A DNA stretch of 64,000 bases from a bacterium (GTDB lineage Bacteria; Elusimicrobiota; Elusimicrobia; UBA1565; UBA9628): contig JAKAQO010000001.1 of the NCBI GenBank assembly GCA_021822495.1, forward strand, positions 186,001 to 250,000, given 5' to 3'. The translations under genes and the position numbers were made by a program. Positions 8,639-15,980 of this stretch are shown in pieces. Positions within the stretch are counted from its first letter, which is position 1, and the number at the start of each line of letters is the position of its first letter. The notes beneath the pieces were generated by a model that had not been told where the DNA came from, ran no database searches, and worked only from the letters and a program-made list of their open reading frames with translations.

Positions 8639-8711
8639 TCGGAGAATTTTATTGCCGCATCCCGCCTCAACCTAAAATCGCCGATTAGCCGTTTCCAGAT
8701 TCCGACCGCGA

Positions 8712-8735
8712 CGAGAATTTTTTTCAAGCTTCTTC
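8712..8735. repeat. 24-bp exact repeat, copy 1
   Basis: Identical over 24 bases to 12480-12503, which spans the 3' end of the E1 beta gene and the start of the Dabb gene. On the minus strand the local sequence reads SEEA-stop and then TTG-Lys-Lys-Ile-Leu, exactly as at the 12.49 kb junction, and then diverges. No full gene follows, so it looks like a decayed remnant of a duplication. Confidence 0.7.
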
Positions 8736-8753
8736 AGAGAAAAGGAATCCTAA

Positions 8754-8966
8754 TCAAAGGCTGTGAAAAACCGTTTCCGCCGTAAAGGCCTGGGTGTTGC
8801 GGGAAATTTTAGAGGATGCGGTCAATCCCGCGCCAAACGGAAGAATTTTCACTTCCGAACCGCTCCTGAGTTTTTTCAGCATCTTGGGATTTTTTACAAG
8901 GAAGCGCGCGAAAGCGAAGGCCTCGGCGATGTCGATTCTCATCTGATCTCTTTCACGATTTTTCAT
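8754..8966 (-). CDS. small protein coupled to the 8963-9289 gene (DUF5647-like?)
   Basis: 70 residues: a charged N-terminus, a helix (MRIDIAEAFAFARFLVKN), then PKMLKKLRSGSEVKILP and a polar tail. The helix followed by a 'pxGaxVvxLP' strand resembles the small DUF5647 family as I remember it; I could not check this. The start at 8966 gives an ATGA overlap with the upstream gene, so the two are translationally coupled. The longer in-frame start at 9005 would overlap it further and is less likely. It could be the antitoxin-like half of a two-gene module. Confidence 0.6.
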   Translation of the reverse strand: MKNRERDQMRIDIAEAFAFARFLVKNPKMLKKLRSGSEVKILPFGAGLTASSKISRNTQAFTAETVFHSL

Positions 8967-9289
8967 TGCGTTTTTCTCGTTTTTATGAATTTCTCCGCGT
9001 ACCAATCCGCGCGGTCCGTCAAATCTTGCTCGGCATATTCCATGATCTCTTCCAATGTCCCCAGCTTCAACGGCGTTTTTGCGATTTCGCCGCCAGCGAA
9101 ATCAAGAACATCGCGATGTGGGAAATCATGAGCGTTGTCGTAACGGACCGCGGCCTTCCACGAGTTCTCAACATGCAACTCGAGCTGAACCATAAACCCC
9201 GATACTTTCCCCCTTGATGTCCGAATACGAAAACGCAACCGCATATCCCCGGATGTTCCGATTAGCTTGAAGAAAAACTTTTCTCCCAT
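8963..9289 (-). CDS. DUF7718-like protein, first gene of a coupled pair
   Basis: 108 residues, mostly beta-strand with a C-terminal helix. The core is MRLRFRIRTSRGKVSGF, then WKAAVRYDNAHDFPHRDVLD, then LGTLEEIMEYAEQDLTDRA. The 'RYDxAHxFPHRD' signature with a trailing helical segment fits DUF7718 from memory, and distantly recalls TumE-type toxins; neither link is proven. ATG 9289 is preferred. TTG 9295 and ATG 9244 are alternatives; the latter has its GGGGA too close for a good ribosome site. Followed by an ATGA-coupled 70-residue partner. Confidence 0.65.
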   Translation of the reverse strand: MGEKFFFKLIGTSGDMRLRFRIRTSRGKVSGFMVQLELHVENSWKAAVRYDNAHDFPHRDVLDFAGGEIAKTPLKLGTLEEIMEYAEQDLTDRADWYAEKFIKTRKTQ

Positions 9290-9345
9290 ACCCAAGAATA
9301 TAATATTTCAAATCGTGGGATAAAAATTTTAGACAGGGCAGGCCC

Positions 9346-9376
9346 TTGACATAACGCGAGGGCGGGTATATATATT
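9346..9376 (+). promoter_or_regulatory. promoter, second copy of the 7827 type
   Basis: TTGACA at 9346-9351 and TATATATATTT at 9367-9377; TATATA at 9369 gives a 17-base spacer. The sequence from the -35 through the leader (AGGAATGGGAATGCCGCAA) matches 7827-7880 closely, but the spacer reads GCGAGGGCGGG instead of a pure G-run. It drives the gene at 9424. Confidence 0.7.
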
Positions 9377-9423
9377 TAGGAATGGGAATGCCGCAAATCG
9401 AAAATTCGCAAATGGAGGTTTTT

Positions 9424-10200
9424 ATGAGACAGTCAACATCTTTACTCGCCGCCGCCCTAGCGACAGTTGGATTATTTTTCGCCACTGCTACAAGTTCGTA
9501 TGCCACTGGCGCCGGTGAGCTTGGACCTCATTCGCCTGGAGTTGTCAAGTATCTCATCGATCAGAGCCCACGCGAGCCCGCTTGCGCAAATATCGTGTCC
9601 GTCATCCCAAGCGCGCTTCGCCGAGGAGAAAAGGTCTGCATCGCAAAGAACGAAGGGAAGGTGAACATCCGCGTCAAAAGAGGCAATTTACCCACCGGCT
9701 CCGATAAAGCAATCCTTATCAAGAGAGAAGCTCTTATGCGTAATCCTAGCGCTTACTATAAAAAGGTGTACGCTGGGGGATGCCCGGCAGGTGATTTTCA
9801 CACCGACCCCGCAAAGCTTATTTGTTACGCGCCTACTCTCGATGATTATTTAGCGGGGAAAGGTTTTCATGGCTCTCGCGAACCCGTGAATTCCGTTACG
9901 GAATACGTTAAGAGGGAGAAAGAGTTTCTCAATAGACAGATTGACGACATTCGTGCGCGCATGAACACGAATTATTATGTCACCGTGATTTCTGCGGCCG
10001 CTCCTCCCGTGGATGGGTATTTTGCGCGGTCTAAGGTTCTTTACTTGACCTTAAACAAGAATAACTTTCCGATTAAGCGCCTGAACAACTGGCCTCACGT
10101 GTTTCCGAAAGTCCCGGAGGCCAAAAGCCGCATGGACAGTCGCAAAGCGGCGGGAACGCTCAAGACGGCAAAATCCTTGTCCTCCTCGCTTCAGCAATGA
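9424..10200 (+). CDS. secreted protein of unknown function
   Basis: 258 residues with a signal peptide (MRQSTSLLAAALATVGLFF, Ala-rich cleavage region ATSSYA). The mature part has four Cys, about a third to halfway along the protein (ACANIV, EKVCIAK, GGCPAGDF, LICYAP), likely two disulfides. A basic region is followed by a helical YVKREKEFLNRQIDDIRARM segment. The start at 9424 has ATGGAGG upstream; an earlier in-frame ATG at 9382 lies inside the conserved promoter leader. It shares promoter and leader with the 7895 gene but shows no clear protein similarity. Family not recognised. Confidence 0.75.
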   Translation: MRQSTSLLAAALATVGLFFATATSSYATGAGELGPHSPGVVKYLIDQSPREPACANIVSVIPSALRRGEKVCIAKNEGKVNIRVKRGNLPTGSDKAILIKREALMRNPSAYYKKVYAGGCPAGDFHTDPAKLICYAPTLDDYLAGKGFHGSREPVNSVTEYVKREKEFLNRQIDDIRARMNTNYYVTVISAAAPPVDGYFARSKVLYLTLNKNNFPIKRLNNWPHVFPKVPEAKSRMDSRKAAGTLKTAKSLSSSLQQ

Positions 10201-10230
10201 GGTTGGATTTTACGGGCGTCCCCTTGAATC

Positions 10231-10278
10231 GATTATCAATACTTGACAGTTATTGATAATCAGGCTATACTGTTAATA
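10231..10278 (+). promoter_or_regulatory. parDE promoter with palindromic operator, near-leaderless
   Basis: Consensus sigma70 promoter: TTGACA 10243-10248, 17-base spacer, TATACT 10266-10271. A perfect 11-base inverted repeat GATTATCAATA / TATTGATAATC (10231-10241 and 10251-10261) straddles the -35 and is the obvious site for autorepression by ParD. Transcription should begin at about 10278, exactly at the parD ATG, so the mRNA is probably leaderless. Confidence 0.8.
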
Positions 10279-10544
10279 TGAACGTTAACCTCGGTCCCAC
10301 CTTCGACAAGTTCGTAGGCAAGCTGTTGTCGTCCGGACTCTACCAGTCCCAAAGCGAGATCGTTCGAGAGGGCCTTCGCCTTCTTAAGGAACAAAAGGAC
10401 GCCAAACAAGCGCGCGTGCGGCAGTTCAAGCGGGAATTGGCCGTCGGAATCGAACAAGCCGATCAAGGCCGCCTCGTCGATGGTGAAAAGGTCTTTCAAA
10501 GGCTCCGGAAGCGGGGCTCCGAGAGGCAAAGCCAAGCGGCATGA
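10278..10544 (+). CDS. parD: ParD-type ribbon-helix-helix antitoxin
   Basis: 88 residues. The N-terminal strand-helix-helix (MNVNLGPTFDKFVGKLLSSG, then YQSQSEIVREGLRLLKEQ) is the MetJ/Arc/CopG-type DNA-binding fold of the ParD family. The C-terminal charged tail (FQRLRKRGSERQSQAA) is where ParD proteins wrap ParE. It would neutralise the toxin and repress its own promoter through the palindrome at 10231-10261. It overlaps parE by ATGA. Since parE is broken, this is now an orphan antitoxin. Confidence 0.9.
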   Translation: MNVNLGPTFDKFVGKLLSSGLYQSQSEIVREGLRLLKEQKDAKQARVRQFKRELAVGIEQADQGRLVDGEKVFQRLRKRGSERQSQAA

Positions 10545-10751
10545 GCCGCTTCGTCTTAACGCCTCAAGCCGAGCTTGATCTCGCGGCAATCTGGGATTTC
10601 GTCGCCCGTGACAGCCCGTCTCGAGCAAACCGCGTCATCAGCAGGATCGAGAGCGCGCTTCGAACTCTGGCAAAACACCCGGAAATGGGACATCTACGGG
10701 AAAGAATGGGCCGACCAACGCCATCGATTCTGGCCTGTTTACGACTACCTA
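10541..10751 (+). pseudogene. parE: parE toxin, 5' part (frameshifted and split by IS)
   Basis: The RelE/ParE-fold toxin begins MSRFVLTPQAELDLAAIWDF and reads through IESALRTLAKHPEMGHLRE. The family pattern then continues in another frame (EWADQRHRFWPVYDYL). Removing one A from the AAA at 10701-10703 restores one frame, so there is a +1 frameshift. At 10750-10751 the gene is cut by an IS630-type insertion; the remainder is at 11886-11980. ParE normally poisons DNA gyrase. Two independent lesions make it inactive. Confidence 0.88.
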
Positions 10752-11840
10752 GTGTGGTGATTCCAACACTTCTTTATTTATTCGGATTTTGCGCATAATT
10801 GATTCCACGTCAGCCGTCCAGACAAATGCTTTGGGATTCTGGTTGTGATTTTTGATGTAGGCCATGATGGCCCTGATCAAGGCGCGTTCGCTTTCAAAAG
10901 TTCCACGACGTAGCCGCTTGTCGGTGATTTCGCGAAACCAGCGCTCCACCATGTTCAGCCAAGAACTGGAGGTCGGGATAAAGTGCAGGTGAAAGCGCGG
11001 ATGCCGTCCCAGCCACGACGCAACACGAGGATGTTTATGGGTGCCATAGTTGTCAACGATCAAATGTATATCCAGCCGCGCCGGAGTATCCGCATCGATG
11101 CGCTTAAGGAAACGGATAAATTCCTGATGCCGATGGCGTGGCATGCAATCGCCGATCACTTTGCCATCGAGCATGCTCAGCGCGGCGAATAATGTTGTCG
11201 TCCCGTTGCGCTTATAGTCATGGGTCTGGCGGGCGGGAATTCCAGGACGCAGGGGAAATAAAGGCTGCGTTCGATCCAACGCCTGGATCTGGCTCTTTTC
11301 ATCAACGCACAACACCAATGCCTTGTCCGGAGGATTCAAATACAACCCCACGACATCGTGAAGCTTCTCGACGAAATGCTTGTCCCGGCTGAGCTTAAAG
11401 GTTTCCATCCGGTGCGGTTGTAGCCGATGCTGTTTCCAGATGCGATGAATTGTCGGCTGGCTTAAACCTTGAGCTTTTGCCATGGTTCGCGTGCTCCAGT
11501 GTGTCGCAGCCGGCGGAGTTGTGTGCAGGGTCGCTTCCACAACGGCTCGCACCTTGCGCGCGGAAATACGCGGGATTCTCCCCGGCCTAGGAGCATCTTT
11601 TTCCAGCCCGGGGAGGCGTAGCGCCAGAAACCGCTGTCGCCACAGGTGTACGGTCGGACATGAAACGCCGACTTCTTGCGCCACATCCTCATTGCGCATC
11701 CCTTCGGCGGCCAGCCGGATAATCCGGGCTCTTTGCACGACACGCAACGGCAAGCTCCGACCACGCTCCCAGCTTGCCAACGTCGATTGCTCTTCAGGCG
11801 ACAGCATAATTCGCTCGGCAATTCTTATGAGTATTATCAT
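10749..11840 (-). CDS. IS630-family transposase
   Basis: 363 residues. The N-terminal helix-turn-helix region (RIIRLAAEGMRNEDVAQEVG, then PTVHLWRQRF) is followed by a second HTH and the DDE catalytic domain: LCVDEKSQ, HLIVDNYGTHKH, and SSWLNMVERWF with the glutamate. These are the three IS630/Tc1-mariner acidic residues. The frame is intact, so the element may be active. The stop codon TAG uses the duplicated target TA, so the stop is completed by host sequence. ATG 11807 is an alternative start. Confidence 0.93.
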   Translation of the reverse strand: MIILIRIAERIMLSPEEQSTLASWERGRSLPLRVVQRARIIRLAAEGMRNEDVAQEVGVSCPTVHLWRQRFLALRLPGLEKDAPRPGRIPRISARKVRAVVEATLHTTPPAATHWSTRTMAKAQGLSQPTIHRIWKQHRLQPHRMETFKLSRDKHFVEKLHDVVGLYLNPPDKALVLCVDEKSQIQALDRTQPLFPLRPGIPARQTHDYKRNGTTTLFAALSMLDGKVIGDCMPRHRHQEFIRFLKRIDADTPARLDIHLIVDNYGTHKHPRVASWLGRHPRFHLHFIPTSSSWLNMVERWFREITDKRLRRGTFESERALIRAIMAYIKNHNQNPKAFVWTADVESIMRKIRINKEVLESPH

Positions 11841-11887
11841 ACAAATCCCATGCTAATAAATAAAGAGATTTATGAATCACTACACTA
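10750..11887. mobile_element. IS630-type insertion sequence with 31-bp inverted repeats and TA target duplication
   Basis: The element proper is 10752-11885 (1134 bp). Terminal inverted repeats 10752-10782 and 11855-11885 match at 25 of 31 positions by my count, beginning GTGTrGTGATTC and ending TCTTTATTTATT-like. The flanking TA at 10750-10751 and 11886-11887 is the expected duplication. Joining the flanks restores the parE reading frame across the junction (YDYL-VMYRPETRPLQVLRV), which independently confirms both ends. Confidence 0.95.
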
Positions 11888-11980
11888 GTGATGTATCGAC
11901 CGGAAACACGACCACTGCAAGTTCTTCGGGTCATCAGCGGCTATCGCGATCTTGCCCGACTGTTGTCAGAACAGCCCTGA
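11886..11980 (+). pseudogene. parE: parE toxin, 3' part after IS
   Basis: Directly right of the IS, the frame starting GTG at 11888 reads VMYRPETRPLQVLRVISGYR, then DLARLLSEQP-stop. This is the typical ParE C-terminus (YRPxTRPLQIxRVLHGxRD). It continues the 5' part at 10541-10751 once the IS and one copy of the TA are removed. The last 40 bases overlap the convergent Dabb gene. Confidence 0.88.
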
Positions 11981-12495
11981 CCACGGCAAAACGCGCCGTC
12001 CGACAGGTCGAAGACCAAAACCCCGAAAGGGACCGCCGGGCGGCGAAGAAGCGGGCCGACGAAATTTTTGAACGCCTCATGCGCGGGATCGAAAAATCCA
12101 GGGTTCGTCACGACGGGTTTCCCGACATAATAGTTGGCGTCGCCTTGGGACTTAAATGTCAACACGAAACCGTCCTCAAAACCGCCGCCGGCCTCTTCGC
12201 CGCTGATTTGGGAGCCTGCTTCGATGGACAAGATGTAGGGTTTGCCGTCGCGAACGCAAAGTTTTTTCAAGGCTAAAAACCGCCGACGAACCTCGGCCTT
12301 TTGCGCGTTCGTCACCGAGGCGCCGTAGCGAAACAAGACGATGTGGCGGACCAGTCCCGGCTTATAATTCGGGGCTGTAAACATTTTCACCCCGACCTCG
12401 CCAAGTTCCGCTTTCTTTGCCGCGACATAAGGGTTCGCCGCAGCGGCTACGGCGGACAAGAAGATCACGAGGACCGTAGCGAGAATTTTTTTCAA
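11941..12495 (-). CDS. exported Dabb (stress-responsive A/B barrel) domain protein
   Basis: 184 residues with an N-terminal signal peptide (KKILATVLVIFLSAVAAAAN). The domain opens with VRHIVLFRYGASVTNAQKAE, the classic Dabb start, and continues through GGGFEDGFVLTFKSQGDANYY and HEAFKNFVGPLL, the dimeric alpha/beta-barrel signature. Dabb proteins include stress proteins and some cyclases; no enzyme activity can be assigned. The start is TTG at 12495 overlapping the E1 beta stop (TTGA), so it is coupled to the dehydrogenase genes. Confidence 0.82.
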   Translation of the reverse strand: MKKILATVLVIFLSAVAAAANPYVAAKKAELGEVGVKMFTAPNYKPGLVRHIVLFRYGASVTNAQKAEVRRRFLALKKLCVRDGKPYILSIEAGSQISGEEAGGGFEDGFVLTFKSQGDANYYVGKPVVTNPGFFDPAHEAFKNFVGPLLRRPAVPFGVLVFDLSDGAFCRGQGCSDNSRARSR

Positions 12496-12503
12496 GCTTC
12501 TTC
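12480..12503. repeat. 24-bp exact repeat, copy 2
   Basis: Identical to 8712-8735. Here it lies in functional context: the last codons of E1 beta (SEEA-stop) and the first codons of the Dabb gene. This is therefore the probable source copy. Confidence 0.7.
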
Positions 12504-13550
12504 GGAAAGGACTTCTTTGACGGCGCGCAAAACGTCCGCTTTTTGGGGAACCGTGAAATATTCGAGATTGGGAGACAAGCTGATTCCGGGGGTGGCTTTC
12601 CCGCAGAGAAGACGCGGGCGGGTCTTAAGTTCGTAGAACAATTCGTCAACCGTTCGCCGGAAAAGATGCTCCCCAAAATTTGAGATTTCGGTATCCTCGT
12701 TTAAAAACAAAACCCGTCCGGTTTTTCGAATCGAATCCTTGAGCGCGGCCCAATCATAAGGGATGAGACTCCGCATATCCATGACTTCGACATCTCCTTC
12801 TCCGGAAGCGGCGAGTTCCTTGGCGACTTCAAGAGCAATCGGCGCCATCCGGCCATGGGTCACGATGGTTGCGTCTTTTCCAGGTTTTGAAATCTTGGCT
12901 TTCCCGATAGGAACCAAATATTCTTTTAAAGCCGGCCACTTGGGAGACCATTGGCTACGATCTCCGATGGGAGCGTCGATAGCGACCTTGAGCTCCTTTT
13001 CATCGGCGGGCTCGCCGGGAATAAGTTCCTCGCCTTTAGTCCTCAACAAGGCCTTGGGTTTTAGAAACAAAACTGGATTGTCGTCTTTAATTGAAGCGAG
13101 CATCAACCCATAGGCGTCAAGAGGAGTCGAGGGACAAACGACCTTCATGCCGTGAATTTTAGACGCGATGGAATCAAAGGAATGGGAATGATAGACCGAA
13201 CCGTGAATGCCGGACCCGGTCGGCGTCATCAAGACCATGGGCGTTTTATATTTTCCGCCGGAAGTCCAGCAGGAGTTTCCGCACAACTTGAGAAGATCGA
13301 TGACGTTAAAAATATAGTCCACAAACTGAACTTCGGCGACGGGGCGAGACCCTGCCCAGGCGAGTCCCAAGGCCGCGCCGACAATGCCGCGCTCATCCAA
13401 AGGAGAATTCCAGGCGGTTTTAAGTCCTTGGGTCGCGGTGAACACCCCTCCCAAGGGCGCGCCGACGTCTTCCCCAAAAATCTCCTTGACCCCCAAATTT
13501 TCCTCGCCGTAGTGAAGGGCCATGCGAATGGCCTGCGCCATATTCGCCAT
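12492..13550 (-). CDS. 2-oxoacid dehydrogenase E1 component, beta subunit
   Basis: 352 residues, transketolase-like pyrimidine-binding plus C-terminal domain. It forms the alpha2beta2 thiamine-diphosphate E1 that decarboxylates pyruvate or a branched-chain 2-oxoacid and acylates the lipoyl domain of E2. Seen: AEVQFVDYIF, TPTGSGIHGSVYHSHSFDSI, KVVCPSTPLDAYGLM, ATIVTHGRMAPIALEVAKEL and RSLIPYDWAALKDSIRKTGR. The start at ATG 13550 overlaps the alpha-subunit stop (TGATG) and has GGGGGGAAG upstream. Substrate (pyruvate versus branched-chain) is undecided because no E2 or E3 gene is nearby. Confidence 0.92.
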   Translation of the reverse strand: MANMAQAIRMALHYGEENLGVKEIFGEDVGAPLGGVFTATQGLKTAWNSPLDERGIVGAALGLAWAGSRPVAEVQFVDYIFNVIDLLKLCGNSCWTSGGKYKTPMVLMTPTGSGIHGSVYHSHSFDSIASKIHGMKVVCPSTPLDAYGLMLASIKDDNPVLFLKPKALLRTKGEELIPGEPADEKELKVAIDAPIGDRSQWSPKWPALKEYLVPIGKAKISKPGKDATIVTHGRMAPIALEVAKELAASGEGDVEVMDMRSLIPYDWAALKDSIRKTGRVLFLNEDTEISNFGEHLFRRTVDELFYELKTRPRLLCGKATPGISLSPNLEYFTVPQKADVLRAVKEVLSEEA

Positions 13551-14581
13551 CAGCTTCCCCCCTTGGTCGGATAAGACTCGGGCAAGCCCTCCGCGAAAAC
13601 GTCTTCCCAAATTGTCTCCGGCTTCGGAAACGGCTCGGTCTTCACCTGCTGTTGATCGTGATCGATGGCCTTAACGGCCTCATCCCACACGCGGGTTATT
13701 TCATCCTGGGTCATCAAGCCGCGTTTTTTAAGTTCGGCCTCGAAAAGAGCGATGCAATCCGGCTCTTGAACGCGATTGGCGCCGGAAGAAGAGGAATGAC
13801 CGTTTAAGCGGCTGGCCATCACTTCCAATAAATAAGGTTTTCGCTCCTTGCGGCAATAAGCCATCGCTTCTTTAATCGCAAGATAGGATTCAACGGGATC
13901 GTTTCCGTTTATGGTTTTAGACGGCATATTAAAAACCCGGCCCCAGTCCGCGATATGGCGCTCGCCGTGCTGGGTCGGCTCCTCGGTCGAAATCGCATAG
14001 CCGTTGTTGACAACGATCATCAAGACGGGCAAGGGAAGCGCCGGGCGGTTGGCCCAAACCAAGCAAGAGTGAAAATCGCCTTCCGCCGTCCCTCCGTCTC
14101 CGCCATTGACGATGGAAATCGCGTCGGTTTTAACCCGCGCCTGGGCGATGCCCGTTCCAATCACGGTGGAATACTGGGTCTCAATCGTCGGCGACATAGG
14201 CACGACATTCCATTCGGGGAATACGGCATGATTGACGAAATTGCGGCCTTTGGAATAGGGATCGGTCGCCACTGAGCGCATCTGGCGAATCGAATCAATA
14301 GGACTTGCTCCCATCGCCAGTAAAATCGCGCTTGAGCGGTAATGAAGGTGAAGATAATCATGCTCAAGACCGCTTCCTTTCTTAACTTGAAGGCCAAGGG
14401 AGACGTTAAAAGCTTCTTCCCCAGGCCCCCCAATCCAAAAAAACCCGTCTCCGCTCTTGGACATTTTAATGAGACGCTCTTCTAAAACCCGAGCTCCCAC
14501 CATCAGGGAATGAATGCGGCGCAGCAGTTCCTTTCCAAGAACATCATAACCTTCCTTAACCGCCAAAGCGTCCTGCGCCAT
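13550..14581 (-). CDS. 2-oxoacid dehydrogenase E1 component, alpha subunit
   Basis: 343 residues. The thiamine-diphosphate motif is visible as GDGGTAEGDFHSCLVW, about 30 residues in all, ending VNNGYAIST. Other conserved parts are GPGEEAFNVSLGL, HYRSSAILLAMG and the regulatory-loop region RLNGHSSSSGANR. It works with the overlapping beta gene. ATG at 14581 is chosen; TTG at 14611 would add ten residues. The gene order alpha-beta-Dabb is tightly coupled. E2, E3 and lipoate genes must be elsewhere. Confidence 0.92.
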   Translation of the reverse strand: MAQDALAVKEGYDVLGKELLRRIHSLMVGARVLEERLIKMSKSGDGFFWIGGPGEEAFNVSLGLQVKKGSGLEHDYLHLHYRSSAILLAMGASPIDSIRQMRSVATDPYSKGRNFVNHAVFPEWNVVPMSPTIETQYSTVIGTGIAQARVKTDAISIVNGGDGGTAEGDFHSCLVWANRPALPLPVLMIVVNNGYAISTEEPTQHGERHIADWGRVFNMPSKTINGNDPVESYLAIKEAMAYCRKERKPYLLEVMASRLNGHSSSSGANRVQEPDCIALFEAELKKRGLMTQDEITRVWDEAVKAIDHDQQQVKTEPFPKPETIWEDVFAEGLPESYPTKGGS

Positions 14582-14665
14582 ATCTACCCATAAATTAGCA
14601 AAAGCCGGCAACTCCCGGCAACTCTTTTTTTAAAAATCCTAAAATTTCCGCAACAACCGCAAGCC

Positions 14666-14694
14666 TTGACAGTTTGCTTGATTCCTGTTATTAA
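14666..14694 (+). promoter_or_regulatory. candidate promoter of the pil/polysaccharide operon
   Basis: TTGACA 14666-14671, 17-base spacer, TATTAA 14689-14694, in the gap between the E1 alpha gene and pilM. The rest of the gap to about 14790 is AT-rich and holds only a weak inverted repeat (TATTGAG ... CTCAATA). I see no riboswitch or second gene there. Confidence 0.6.
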
Positions 14695-14879
14695 TTATCT
14701 AGTGTTGTGTCCCAATCTTAAAACTATTGAGCAAAGGGACTAATTTTATTAGACTCAATAAGGGCTTTTTATTTTCATTTGGTTTTTACTAGGGAGAGCG
14801 CGCTATAAAACAGACGATTAAAGAAAAATTTTCAAGGATTGCGACGACTGCATCCGCCAAGATCAAATACGTAAAGTCC

Positions 14880-15965
14880 TTGATTGAAGCGCGGAGAAGT
14901 CTTCTGGCCATTGATTTAGGAAGTTACGCAATCAAGGTCGCCCTTTTATCTCCAGGGAAAACAGGGCTTTCCCTACGCTCCTGGGGATATTTACCCCTTG
15001 AAAACAAGCCGGAAGAATCTCCTGAAGAAAAGAAACTGAGTGTTCTCAATACCCTGCGCGCTTTTCTTATCCGAAGCGGAATAAAAAATAAGTATACCGC
15101 GGCTTCCATCTCCGGAAATTCCATGATTGTCCGCTACGTTAAATTTCCGCTCCTGACCAAAGCGGAGCTTTCCGCGACGATCGCCACTGAGGCGGAGCCC
15201 TTTATTCCCTTTGACGTCAACGACGTCCAATTCGGCTTTCATATCCTGGGTGAAATCGTTGACGAAGGCCAAAAAAAAATGGAAACGGTCTTGGTCGCGG
15301 CAAAAAAAGAAGCCATCGCTTTCCGCGTTGAAATTCTTGAAGGAGTTGGGCTTACCCCCAGCATCATTGATGTTGATTCTTTCGCCCTGGAAAATCTTTT
15401 TACCCAATTCGACGCTGCCGCAATGGAACCCGGAGGAACCCTTTACCTCAACATCGGGCACTCCGTCACCAATCTTTCCATTATTGACCAAGGAAACACG
15501 CGCGTCGTGCGCGATATATTTACCTCAGGACAAATATTCACGCGCGCAATCATGAAAGCCCTCAACTGCGATATAGCCAAAGCGGAATCGGTCAAGAGAG
15601 CCCATGCCCTTCTTTTTGACTCCGCGCAAAAAGACGCGGCCATCGCCGAAGGACGGAAAGAAGACATTGAGGTCTCTGACGCCCTCATAGGCGTTCTGAA
15701 GGATTTAACGACAGAAGTTCACCGCTCGGTTGATTTTTTTCTCTCTCAAGGCTCGGAGCGCGTCATCAACCGCCTCGTTCTCATGGGCGGATCTGCGGCT
15801 CTAAAAAACTTGGACCGCTACTTGAACCTGGAGTTTAAAACTCCGGTTTCAGTGTTAAACCCGCTGGCCAATATAGAAAACTCCCAGGCTATTCCCGCGG
15901 AAATAGCCCCGGCGTTTGCCGTGGCGCTCGGGCTTGCCTTGCGCAAACGGAACGATTGGATATGA
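14880..15965 (+). CDS. pilM: type IV pilus assembly protein PilM
   Basis: Actin/FtsA-like cytoplasmic ATPase-fold protein of 361 residues that docks on the PilN tail beneath the pilus alignment complex. Seen: LLAIDLGSYAIKVALL (phosphate-1 loop), IVRYVKFPLLTKAELSATIA, LYLNIGHSVTNLSIID (phosphate-2) and RLVLMGGSAALKNLDRYL (adenosine loop). TTG at 14880 is the first conventional start but has no ribosome site. The frame stays open back to 14793, where AGGGAGAG (14791-14798) precedes ATA at 14805, a possible non-standard start adding 25 residues. First gene of pilMNOPQ. Confidence 0.92.
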   Translation: MIEARRSLLAIDLGSYAIKVALLSPGKTGLSLRSWGYLPLENKPEESPEEKKLSVLNTLRAFLIRSGIKNKYTAASISGNSMIVRYVKFPLLTKAELSATIATEAEPFIPFDVNDVQFGFHILGEIVDEGQKKMETVLVAAKKEAIAFRVEILEGVGLTPSIIDVDSFALENLFTQFDAAAMEPGGTLYLNIGHSVTNLSIIDQGNTRVVRDIFTSGQIFTRAIMKALNCDIAKAESVKRAHALLFDSAQKDAAIAEGRKEDIEVSDALIGVLKDLTTEVHRSVDFFLSQGSERVINRLVLMGGSAALKNLDRYLNLEFKTPVSVLNPLANIENSQAIPAEIAPAFAVALGLALRKRNDWI

Positions 15966-15980
15966 GAAAGATCCAACCCC

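Noticed and set aside
8536-8727. Minus-strand frame starting KKILVAVGIW
   Set aside because: It begins inside the 24-bp repeat copied from the Dabb gene start, then loses all similarity and overlaps the 3' end of the 7895 gene.
11872-12276. Plus-strand frame opposite the Dabb gene
   Set aside because: Its first part covers the parE remnant in another frame and the rest is antisense to a conserved domain.
14695-14790. Possible riboswitch or leader RNA before pilM
   Set aside because: Only a weak 7-base inverted repeat is visible; no recognisable aptamer core or following terminator.
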